Part shown: positions 55,624 through 63,740 of the stretch, piece by piece | How the letters are laid out: every line of letters starts with the position of its first letter | Position numbering within the stretch: position 1 is the first letter of the stretch | DNA from: Luteibacter rhizovicinus DSM 16549 | Lineage (GTDB): Bacteria; Pseudomonadota; Gammaproteobacteria; Xanthomonadales; Rhodanobacteraceae | Direction: 5' to 3' | Assembly: GCF_001887595.1 (NCBI RefSeq) | Contig: NZ_CP017480.1 | Span: forward strand, 1,364,001-1,428,000 | DNA length: 64,000 bases | Position numbers and translations under genes: made by a program | The notes under the pieces: generated by a model | Databases searched by the model: none | Told to the model about the DNA's origin: nothing | Seen by the model: only the letters and a program-made list of their open reading frames with translations

Positions 55624-57921
55624 ATGACCCTGTTCCCCACGAATGGACGCGCCCTCGCGCGTGCCGTCGCCTGCGCCCTCGGCGCCGCCTGCCTGCCACT
55701 GCACGCCGCCGATGGTCCCGACGACCCCCAACACGCGACCACCTTGCGCGAGGTGCGCGTTTCCGCAGCCGGTCGTGGTGCGCCGGTCGATCCGGACCTG
55801 CCGGCCGCGGTCGAAACGATCACCGCCGAGCAACTCGACCGGTTCAACGTGATCAATGCCGAGGATGCCTTGAAGTACCTGCCCTCCTTCGGCATCCGCA
55901 AACGCTTCACCGGCGATGAGAACGCCACGTTTTCCGTGCGTGGCACGAGCAACCAGCAAAGTGCACGCGGCCTGGTCTATCTCGACGGTCTGCTGCTGTC
56001 GAACCTCCTCGGTAACAACTGGGCCAACCCGCCACGCTGGTCGATGGCCTTTCCCGAGAACCTGTCGCGCGTCGACGTGATCTACGGTGCGTATTCCGCG
56101 CTCTATCCCGGCAACGCGATCGGCGCGACCGTGCTGATGACGACGCGCATGCCGGAGAAGCTGGAGGTGACCGGTGACGTGCAGGCCTTCACCCAGCATG
56201 TGCACACCTACGGTGTCGATCGCGACTACGGCGGCAGCCGGCAGACCGCGACTATTGGCGATCGTGACGGCCGCTTTGCCTTCCTGATCGGCGTATCGCA
56301 CCTGCAGGCGAACGGCCAGCCCCTCGTCTACGGCACGCAGAACCGGTCGACGGTGGCGGGCGCACGCAATCCGGTCACCGGGGCCATCGGCGACACCGGG
56401 GCGACCGGCGTGCCACGCGAAGTGCTCGGCATCAACAGCGAGGGCCAGGAAGCGAGCAGCCAGGACGAAGCGCATGCCCGACTTACCTATGACGTGACGC
56501 CCGACCTTACGGCGGCGCTCACCGCCGGCTACTGGAAACAGGACCTGTCTCACCGTACGGAGACGTTCCTGCGCGATGCCAACGGCCAGCCCGTATGGTC
56601 CGGACCGGTGACGATCGATGGACGCCAGTACACCGTGCCGGCGAATTTCTTCGCACCGAGCACCCGGCAAAGCCGAAACTATCTCTACGGCATCTCGCTG
56701 GGCACGCACCGCGATAGCGGATGGAACATCGAGGGCGATGCCTCGTACTTCGACATGGATCGCAATCGCGACCGTGTCGCCAACGCGGTGACCGACAACG
56801 GCGCGGGCCTGCTCACCGCCGGCGACGGCAGTCGCTGGCGCACGTTCGACCTGCGCGCCAGCCACACGCCCGACAACCTCGGCCCCCATACGCATACGGT
56901 GAGCTTCGGTTATCACTTCGACGGCTACGCGCTGGACAACGCGACTTACAACCTGGCGAACTGGCGCAATGGGGAAGCCGGCTCGCTCACCACCGCGAAC
57001 GGCGGCAGCACGCAGACCCAGGCCGTGTACCTGCAGGATGCGTGGCAGCTGATCGAGCGCTGGCGACTCACCGTGGGCGCGCGCTACGAGCAATGGCGTG
57101 CCTTCGGCGGCTCGCGTTCCACCTCGACAGCCACGGTTGGCTATCCCGAGCGAAAGGAATCGCATACCTCGCCCAAGGCATCGCTGGCTTACGACGCCAG
57201 CGACACGGTGACCCTGCGCCTGTCCGGCGCACGCGCCTATCGATTCCCCACGGTGAACGAGCTGTTCCAGGGAACGTTCAACGGCATCGCGCTGATCAAC
57301 AACGATCCCAACCTGAAACCGGAGAAGGACCTCTCCCGCGAATTCTCCACGGAGTGGTATCGCCCGAACGGCGTGGCGCGCTTCACGATCTACCGCAGCG
57401 ATACGCGCAATACGCTCTTCAGCCAGACCGATACGACGGTGTTCCCGAATGTGACCAGCGTGCAGAACGTCGGTCTGGTTCGCACGCGGGGCGCCGAGGC
57501 GAGCTATGACGGTACCGGCGTCTGGTGGCCGATGTTCGATCTCACCGCCAATGCGGCTTACACCCAGGCGACGACGGTGAGCAATGCGCGCAACCCCACT
57601 TCCGAAGGCAAGCAGTTCTATCGGATCCCGCGCTGGCGCGCGAACGTCATCGGCACGTATCACGCCAGCGAGCGTGTCGCATTAACGCTCGCCGGGCGCT
57701 ATTCCGGCCGGCAGTACAATACGCTCGATCACAGCGATATCCACCCGGACACGTTCGGCGGTGCCAGCGCCTTCCTCACCTTCGATGCCAAGCTGACCTG
57801 GAAAGTGAGCGACCACGTGGAGCTGGGCGCCGGTGTCGACAACCTGACCAACCGCCGCTACTACGTGTATTACCCGTACCCGTCGCGCAGCTATCTGGTG
57901 GAGGCGAAGTTCCGGCTTTGA
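55624..57921 (+). CDS. TonB-dependent receptor
   Basis: A 765-residue outer-membrane receptor: signal peptide (ACALGAACLPLHA), plug domain (LPAAVETITAEQLDRFNVINAEDALKYLPSF, in blocks; FSVRGTSNQQSARGLVYLDGLLLSNL; RVDVIYGAYSALYPGNAIGATVLMTTRMP), and a barrel ending in LVEAKFRL with the terminal aromatic. It has no STN domain, unlike the receptor at 8 kb. The DUF2946 neighbour hints at metal (copper) uptake; the lanthipeptide gene next to it gives another, weaker hint. Its last 31 bases overlap the convergent LanKC gene. Confidence 0.9.
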   Translation: MTLFPTNGRALARAVACALGAACLPLHAADGPDDPQHATTLREVRVSAAGRGAPVDPDLPAAVETITAEQLDRFNVINAEDALKYLPSFGIRKRFTGDENATFSVRGTSNQQSARGLVYLDGLLLSNLLGNNWANPPRWSMAFPENLSRVDVIYGAYSALYPGNAIGATVLMTTRMPEKLEVTGDVQAFTQHVHTYGVDRDYGGSRQTATIGDRDGRFAFLIGVSHLQANGQPLVYGTQNRSTVAGARNPVTGAIGDTGATGVPREVLGINSEGQEASSQDEAHARLTYDVTPDLTAALTAGYWKQDLSHRTETFLRDANGQPVWSGPVTIDGRQYTVPANFFAPSTRQSRNYLYGISLGTHRDSGWNIEGDASYFDMDRNRDRVANAVTDNGAGLLTAGDGSRWRTFDLRASHTPDNLGPHTHTVSFGYHFDGYALDNATYNLANWRNGEAGSLTTANGGSTQTQAVYLQDAWQLIERWRLTVGARYEQWRAFGGSRSTSTATVGYPERKESHTSPKASLAYDASDTVTLRLSGARAYRFPTVNELFQGTFNGIALINNDPNLKPEKDLSREFSTEWYRPNGVARFTIYRSDTRNTLFSQTDTTVFPNVTSVQNVGLVRTRGAEASYDGTGVWWPMFDLTANAAYTQATTVSNARNPTSEGKQFYRIPRWRANVIGTYHASERVALTLAGRYSGRQYNTLDHSDIHPDTFGGASAFLTFDAKLTWKVSDHVELGAGVDNLTNRRYYVYYPYPSRSYLVEAKFRL

Positions 57922-60599
57922 CGAATCGGCGTCGGCAGGTGTTCGTCGAGCATGAACGCGGCCGGCGCGGCGCGTCCCAGTCGATCGAAGAATGAGCCGA
58001 CACCCACGCCGCCGGTGGCCAGGTCGCAACTGATACGCAACAGTTCGGTGCCGGGCACGGCCAGCCCTTCCTTGCGCGGGATGAGGAAGGGCTCGATGCC
58101 GCGCGCCACGCGAAGTGCTCCTTCGCGGTACAGGTTGGCGCGCTCCGGCAGAAACTGTGCGAGATCGAGCAGCGTCTCGCCGATACCTGCAAGGCCGTCG
58201 AACAAACCCGGGCTGATTGCGTGGATGCGCAGCAGGTCGCCTTCGCTGTCGAGCAGCACGTCGCGGTAACGAACCTCTCCGGTGCAGGCGAGGAAGCGGG
58301 CCACCACGGCGACGATCCCCGCCGTACCCTGGCGCAGATAGGGCACGGAGGGAAACGGACCAACGGACATCGGCCACGTCGCGGCGCCGTCCGCGTTATC
58401 GCGACGTTGTGCCAGGTCGAAGGCCAGTGCCGCCGTGGCTCCACTCAGGAAGCGCGGCTCGCCGGTGGCGACGTGCAGATGAAGCAGGAAGAGCGCGATA
58501 CCCGCCGCGCCGTATGCAAGACCGACAGGTTGCTGGCCGCCGTCCGGCCAGCGCAAGGTGTCGTCGTCCCCGGCAATCGCGGCAATCAGCAGCTCGTCTC
58601 CCGCCTGCCTGGCCGCTTTCAGAAAATCAGCGTCCGCCGTTTCGTGCCACGCCTTGATCCGGGCGAGGCCCCAGCCCGCGAGGCCCTCATGCAGCCCCGG
58701 CGCGTGCCGGATGCCATCGTCCAGCGGTCCCGACCGGATGAGGGTCGCCGCGCGCTCGGCTTCACCCGCGTCGAAAAGCACCCATGCGATGCCGGCATCG
58801 CCGGACATCAGGCTCACGCCACGCGGGGTGGATGCGTCGAGGCCGGCAAGCAGGTAGTCGCGCAGTCCGGCAGGTGGTTCACGCCCGCCGCGCAGGTATG
58901 CATGCAAGACACCCGCGGCACCGTGAGCCACGCCCCAGGGATGGCTTTCGAACACCTCGGGCGCGGCCGGCACGAAACGATCGGGACGCGCACGAGTTGC
59001 CTGCGCCGTGACGTAGCCGAACAGCGCGTCCGCGTGGTCGGGTAGTCGCGGAACGGCAGCGAGGCGGTGCGGTACCGGCTCGCTTCCGGTTTCCACCTCG
59101 GCCAGGGACAGGCGCAAGGCCGCCATGACTTCCGGTGGTGACGGGCGCCTTGAACCGCTGGTATCCAGCAATCGAGCGATGACGTCCGTCACGGCGGCGG
59201 GATAGCCCATGTCCTCGCTCATCCGGCAGGCGAAACGCATGGCCGCCGCCCGATCCAGCGGAAGCATCGCGTTGATCGGGATCATGGCGGCCAGGAGGTT
59301 CGCGCCAAAGGCGTAGCTGTCTTCCTTCCGCGCCCCCGCGTGATCGCGTGACGGCGGATTTCCCGATGCAAAGCCCGGCGTGCGAAGCCCTATGGGCGCA
59401 TCCATGCCCTCCTCGACGGCCGCTTCCAGGTCGATCAGGCGCACGTCATCGTCGGCACCGACGATGATGTTGTGGAATGAAAGGTCCCCCAGCGACACGC
59501 CCACCGCATGCACGCGCTCGACGGCATCGGCGATACGGCTGTACACCGTCACGACGTCGATGAGAAAACGCGCGACGTCGTCCCGTGTCGCCCGCGTCTT
59601 CAGCCAGGGATAGCGGCGTCCCAGCCACAGCCGCAAGGTGTCGCCACGCAGGTACTCCTCAACGAGGAAGCTGTGTTCCCACTCCTCGAAATGCGCGATC
59701 GGCATGGGCGCGATACGCAGCGGCGCAAGGCAACGCAGCAACCGGAACTCCTTGCGCAGACTCTCTTTGGCAGTTTCGCCCGCGCCGACGAACGGGCGCG
59801 CTTCCTTGATGACGACACGTCGCCCCTCGTCGAGGTCGTCGGCAAGGTAGACACCGCCTGCGGAAGAAAAGGCCAGGGCTTCGTAGACGCGATAACGGCC
59901 GCCACCCAGAAGCACCGGCGATGCCGGCGCCGCCGGAGCGTCGGTCCCGAAAGGATCGCGCAGCCAGTCGGGTAGACGGAATCGCGGCGACCGATCATCC
60001 GCCTCGACACGATCGTCGGGCCGACGCAGCAGCCATTCGTGGCGTCCGCCTGGCGAAATACGGAAGTCTGAAACGATCCCGCCATAACGGTAATAGAGCA
60101 CACGAGAATCGTCATAACGCCGATCCGTGAGTACGTACGGCCCGACGTAGCCCGATAAGGCAGCGTGCAGATCGGCGATCACCTGGCGGAAGTCGTCGAC
60201 ATCGCGCGGATATACGGTGATGAACTTGCCGGATCCGCCGCGCGGCCAGCGTTTGCCATTGATGGCGGAGAGCATGACCCGATCCGCCGCGAATTTGAAC
60301 GCGGTACCTGACGCGGCCAGGGTTGCCGCGGCGATCGAAAGCACGATATGAGCGGTGGCGGCGATCGAGGACACATGGATCTTCCAGCCTTGCATCGGCA
60401 GCACGGCATTCGCCGGCCGGCAATGCATCCAGATACCCGATCGATGAACGGTCCAGTGAGTCGGCAGCACCCGCTTTGCCGGGGCGACGAAATCGTCTTC
60501 CCGAATAATGCGGCTGGCGTAGGGCTCGAAAAATTCGCGATCGACCGAGGTGTACTGCAACAGCTGTGCGCGTCGCTCCATGATGTCCCGTTGCTCCAT
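57891..60599 (-). CDS. Class III lanthionine synthetase LanKC
   Basis: A 902-residue three-domain enzyme. The N-terminal phospho-Ser/Thr lyase domain (about 10-215) has GWKIHVSS, GSGKFITVYP and GPYVLTDRRYDDS. A Ser/Thr kinase domain (about 235-505) has VVIKEARPF (Lys265), GDLSFHN (Asp372, Asn377) and LIDLEAA (Asp390). A LanC-like cyclase domain (about 545-902) follows with HGAAGVLHAYL, GLHEGLAGWG, LAYGAAGIALFL and RQGTAGIVAV. The zinc-ligand Cys and Cys-His positions are Ala and Arg-Gln, which marks class III rather than class IV. It should phosphorylate, eliminate and cyclise the precursor encoded just upstream. The start is ATG 60599 or 60581; neither has a good ribosome site. Confidence 0.93.
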   Translation of the reverse strand: MEQRDIMERRAQLLQYTSVDREFFEPYASRIIREDDFVAPAKRVLPTHWTVHRSGIWMHCRPANAVLPMQGWKIHVSSIAATAHIVLSIAAATLAASGTAFKFAADRVMLSAINGKRWPRGGSGKFITVYPRDVDDFRQVIADLHAALSGYVGPYVLTDRRYDDSRVLYYRYGGIVSDFRISPGGRHEWLLRRPDDRVEADDRSPRFRLPDWLRDPFGTDAPAAPASPVLLGGGRYRVYEALAFSSAGGVYLADDLDEGRRVVIKEARPFVGAGETAKESLRKEFRLLRCLAPLRIAPMPIAHFEEWEHSFLVEEYLRGDTLRLWLGRRYPWLKTRATRDDVARFLIDVVTVYSRIADAVERVHAVGVSLGDLSFHNIIVGADDDVRLIDLEAAVEEGMDAPIGLRTPGFASGNPPSRDHAGARKEDSYAFGANLLAAMIPINAMLPLDRAAAMRFACRMSEDMGYPAAVTDVIARLLDTSGSRRPSPPEVMAALRLSLAEVETGSEPVPHRLAAVPRLPDHADALFGYVTAQATRARPDRFVPAAPEVFESHPWGVAHGAAGVLHAYLRGGREPPAGLRDYLLAGLDASTPRGVSLMSGDAGIAWVLFDAGEAERAATLIRSGPLDDGIRHAPGLHEGLAGWGLARIKAWHETADADFLKAARQAGDELLIAAIAGDDDTLRWPDGGQQPVGLAYGAAGIALFLLHLHVATGEPRFLSGATAALAFDLAQRRDNADGAATWPMSVGPFPSVPYLRQGTAGIVAVVARFLACTGEVRYRDVLLDSEGDLLRIHAISPGLFDGLAGIGETLLDLAQFLPERANLYREGALRVARGIEPFLIPRKEGLAVPGTELLRISCDLATGGVGVGSFFDRLGRAAPAAFMLDEHLPTPIRQSRNFASTR

Positions 60600-60664
60600 G
60601 TGGGGGTGTAACCCCGGTGCACGAGACGACCCGGACGTCGCCTCGTGCACCATCGTCGTCCCGG

Positions 60665-60796
60665 CTATTCCACGAAACCGTCCATGTGGTAGATCGAGCA
60701 ACTCCCCGTGCTGCAGGTCGTTCCCCATTCGCCACCGTCGTTGCGATCCCACGCCATATCGGTCGCCAGGTCTTGCAGGTCGAGTACGCTTGGCAT
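60665..60796 (-). CDS. Probable class III lanthipeptide precursor (43 aa)
   Basis: A small gene directly upstream of LanKC, same strand, with the best ribosome site in the region (AAAGGAGG, four bases before the ATG). The leader MPSVLDLQDLATDMAWDRN carries the class III recognition pattern (hydrophobic)LDLQ at residues 4-8. After GGEW the C-terminal region is GTTCSTGSCSIYHMDGFVE, with five Ser/Thr and two Cys packed in residues 26-34, the raw material for lanthionine or labionin rings. Sixty-five bases separate its stop from the LanKC start. It is not similar to any precursor I can name. The exact leader cleavage site is not known. Confidence 0.88.
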   Translation of the reverse strand: MPSVLDLQDLATDMAWDRNDGGEWGTTCSTGSCSIYHMDGFVE

Positions 60797-60859
60797 AAGC
60801 CCTCCTTTGGTTAAGCGCTCGGACGTGCGCGTCGCCGAAATGCGAAGCGCGAGGCGAAT

Positions 60860-62353
60860 CTAGGACGCCTGCGTATCGCCGGACAGTGGCGCAGGGGTAC
60901 CGTTCCGGGGTTTACACCCGGATAGGGTGGCTTCTTGCGCTGGCTGACCGGTTTCGGTCACCCGATCTGTCCGGAATCGGACACCGCCGTCCGAGTCCGG
61001 ATGCATGGGCAGCCGGACCGTCGCAACGGCTCCCTTACGGTCGCTGCGTGCGGCGAGGTCCACCGTGCCCGCATGCGCCTCGACGATGAGGCGCGTCAGG
61101 CTCAGTCCGATGCCCGAGCCCTCGGGCTTTGTGGTGAAGAAGGGAACGAAGATGCCGTCGCTTGGGGGCAATCCAACGCCCTCGTCCTCGATCGTCACGC
61201 GCACGAATCCGGCTTCGGCACGCCAGTCGATGCGCACGCCACCTTCCGTCTCCAGCGTCGCCTCGACCGCGTTGCGTATCAGGTTGATGAAGGCCTGCCC
61301 AAGCTGATCTTCATCGCCGTTTACCGTGACCGCTGCACGGCCCGTCACGTCGACCGCCTTGCGCCTCTCGAGCAGCGCCAGGCGACGCAGGGCGATATCC
61401 AGGCGAAACGGCCGTGATTGCAGGGGCGGCAGTCGCGCCAGCCGGCCGTAGCCGGAAAGGAAACGTGTCAGTGAGTGCGCGCGTCGACCGATCACTTCCA
61501 GGCCGAGACGCAGCTCGTCCTGAATCGCACCGATGTCATCGGCGTCCAGCAGGGTCGATAGACTTCCCGCCAACGAGCCGATGGGCCCCAGCGAGTTGTT
61601 CAACTCATGGCTGAGCACGCGGATCAGGCGCTGCCACGCGCGCCTCTCCTCTTCACTCAACGCCGCGCTCAGGTCGTGCAGCATCACCATCGTGTGCTCG
61701 CGCCCTTCGCTGTACCAGACCGCGCGGCGCACGGCCCAGCGGCCGCTCATCGAAGCGAAACGGTAGTTGAGGATGGCACCGTCTGCCGCGCGCAGGGGCT
61801 CGCCCAGGCCGAGCGACGTCATGTCACGGCCGATCACGGCAGCACGCTCCGCCCCGATCAGGCGCCGCGCGGCGGGATTGATGAATGCCAGGCACTCGCG
61901 ATCATCGATAACAAAGACAGCACTGTGCAAGGCGACCAGGGTCTTGCCGAGGAAGCGGGACGTCTCGGTGCGTTTTCGCCTGCCACTGCGCAGATCGTCG
62001 GTCAGCAGGTTCACATCGCCAATCAGGCCCTGGAGAGGATCCCGACCGGGGCGCACACGTCCCCGCATGCTGTAGTCACCTTCACGGATGGCGAACAGAA
62101 GGTCGAGGACCGTTCCCAGCGTCGCCACCAGACGGCCTCCGCCGATCCAGCCGAGGAGTCCGCTGAGCGCAAGCCCGGCAGCGAAGATGGCGCCGCGGAC
62201 CGCCAGCGAAAGGCCACTGACCACGACCAGGAGTGCGCCACTCGCGACGAGCGGCGTGACGAACATCAACGCCCAAAGGACGGCGTCGATCCGAAGCATC
62301 ACGGAGCGGTCGTGGGTCGCTGTCGCATCATGCGATCGGTAACGAAGGCTCAT
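60860..62353 (-). CDS. Membrane sensor histidine kinase (NtrY-like)
   Basis: A 497-residue kinase. Two N-terminal hydrophobic segments (about 20-75), a HAMP-like linker with FAIREGDYSMRGRV, a PAS domain (about 115-225), then the H-box LSHELNNSLGPIGSLAGSL and ATPase motifs NLIRNAVEA, DEGVGL and GSGIGLSLTRLIVEAHAG. The NtrY-like architecture suits its neighbour, an NtrC-type regulator 10 bases upstream. The ATG at 62353 is used because upstream codons lie within the regulator gene. Sixty-three bases downstream the lanthipeptide precursor begins on the same strand. Confidence 0.92.
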   Translation of the reverse strand: MSLRYRSHDATATHDRSVMLRIDAVLWALMFVTPLVASGALLVVVSGLSLAVRGAIFAAGLALSGLLGWIGGGRLVATLGTVLDLLFAIREGDYSMRGRVRPGRDPLQGLIGDVNLLTDDLRSGRRKRTETSRFLGKTLVALHSAVFVIDDRECLAFINPAARRLIGAERAAVIGRDMTSLGLGEPLRAADGAILNYRFASMSGRWAVRRAVWYSEGREHTMVMLHDLSAALSEEERRAWQRLIRVLSHELNNSLGPIGSLAGSLSTLLDADDIGAIQDELRLGLEVIGRRAHSLTRFLSGYGRLARLPPLQSRPFRLDIALRRLALLERRKAVDVTGRAAVTVNGDEDQLGQAFINLIRNAVEATLETEGGVRIDWRAEAGFVRVTIEDEGVGLPPSDGIFVPFFTTKPEGSGIGLSLTRLIVEAHAGTVDLAARSDRKGAVATVRLPMHPDSDGGVRFRTDRVTETGQPAQEATLSGCKPRNGTPAPLSGDTQAS

Positions 62354-62363
62354 GCCCCGGCCC

Positions 62364-63740
62364 TCACTCGATGGGTTCGAATCCGTAGCGGGCGCGGTGC
62401 TTGTCGAGCCTGCGATACAAGGACTGGCGTGAGATGCCAAGCGCGTCGGAGGCGCGCTGGAGATTATGGTCGTTACGCTCCAGGGCGCTCCGTATGATCA
62501 TTTCTTCCGCTTCCGGCAGTGTCAGCCGGTCCAGCACGAGGGCCGACGCCGTCGACTTGCACAGGTTCAGCCCGTCCACATCGATCTCGTCGCCATCGGC
62601 CAGCAGCACCGCGCGTTCGACGGCGTGTTCCAGTTCCCGAATGTTTCCCGGCCACTCGTACGCACGCATGGCGCGTTCGGTGGACACCGAAAGGAACATG
62701 CTGCCGCGTCCGCGGCGACGGCATTCGCGCAGGATGAAATGCCGCGCGAGAGGAATGATGTCTTCCGACCGGTCACGCAGGGAAGGCATCCGTATCTGCA
62801 TCGCGTTCAGACGGTAGAGCAGGTCCCGGCGGAACCGGTCGGCCCTTACCGACGCATCCAGATCCGCATTGGTCACGGAGATGACGCGAACGTCGACCCG
62901 GTGCGTGCGGGCCGAGCCCGACCTTTCCAGCTCGCCTTCTTCCAGAACACGCAACAGCTTCACCTGCTGGGCGATCGGTATGTGACCGATTTCCTCGAGG
63001 ATCAGGCTACCGCCTTGTGCCAGCTCGAAGCGTCCCGGACGCGGGTGCCGATCGTCGTCGCCAAACATCTCATCGACGAAACGCGATTCGGGGAGGCTGC
63101 CCATGTCGACGCGGATGACCGGTCCATCGGCACGAGAGGACATGGTATGGATCTCACGCGCCAGCAGGGACTTGCCTGTGCCGTTCTCGCCCAGAATGAG
63201 TACGTTCGCATCGCTGGCGGCGATACGCGACGCCAGCTTCGTGACTTCGCGCATGGCCGACGACTCCCATGCGCGAAGAACGTCGGGAATTTCCCTGCCG
63301 AGGGCGTTCTCGGCGCGAAGTCGCCGGTTCTCCTCGCGAATTTCGCGAAGGGCGATCTGGCTACGCACGGTATGCAGCATTCGCTCGTTGTTCCACGGCT
63401 TCTCGATGAAATCGGCGGCACCCCGACGCATCGCCTGGACAGCCAGGTCGACGCTTCCCCAGGCCGTCATCGCCACTAACGGGAGTTCGGGAAAGTCCTC
63501 GCGGAGTTGACCGATGAGCTCGAGCCCTTCGTGTCCCGACGTCGTGTCGGCGCTGTAGTTGAGGTCGAGCAGGGCACAGGCGAAGTCGGCGCGGGACGCC
63601 GCATCGAGCGCCGCCTCCGGCGAGGTGACCTGCACGGAAGGGATGTCCAGGGAGCGAAAGAGCAGACGAAGCGATACGAGTACATCCGCCTGGTCGTCGA
63701 CGATGAGCACGGGAAGGGCAAGAAGGGGGCGCGGGATCAT
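62364..63740 (-). CDS. NtrC-family response regulator lacking the GAFTGA loop
   Basis: A 458-residue regulator: receiver domain (1-125; phospho-acceptor Asp59 in LLDLNY, Lys114), AAA+ domain (about 160-390; Walker A GENGTGKS at 184-191) and Fis-type HTH (about 410-455; NLQRASDALGISRQSLYRRL). In sigma-54 activators a GAFTGA loop follows the ELFGH segment; here the sequence runs EMFGDDDRHPRPGRFELA, so the loop is deleted. Walker B reads LILEEI in place of LFLDEI. It may therefore act through another sigma factor, or as a repressor. Its ATG shares ATGA with the end of the permease gene. Confidence 0.92.
   Translation of the reverse strand: MIPRPLLALPVLIVDDQADVLVSLRLLFRSLDIPSVQVTSPEAALDAASRADFACALLDLNYSADTTSGHEGLELIGQLREDFPELPLVAMTAWGSVDLAVQAMRRGAADFIEKPWNNERMLHTVRSQIALREIREENRRLRAENALGREIPDVLRAWESSAMREVTKLASRIAASDANVLILGENGTGKSLLAREIHTMSSRADGPVIRVDMGSLPESRFVDEMFGDDDRHPRPGRFELAQGGSLILEEIGHIPIAQQVKLLRVLEEGELERSGSARTHRVDVRVISVTNADLDASVRADRFRRDLLYRLNAMQIRMPSLRDRSEDIIPLARHFILRECRRRGRGSMFLSVSTERAMRAYEWPGNIRELEHAVERAVLLADGDEIDVDGLNLCKSTASALVLDRLTLPEAEEMIIRSALERNDHNLQRASDALGISRQSLYRRLDKHRARYGFEPIE

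Noticed and set aside
60797..60859. A promoter for the precursor gene, or a second precursor copy
   Set aside because: A TAGATT element is present on the minus strand but no matching -35. No second peptide-like frame with a ribosome site was seen.
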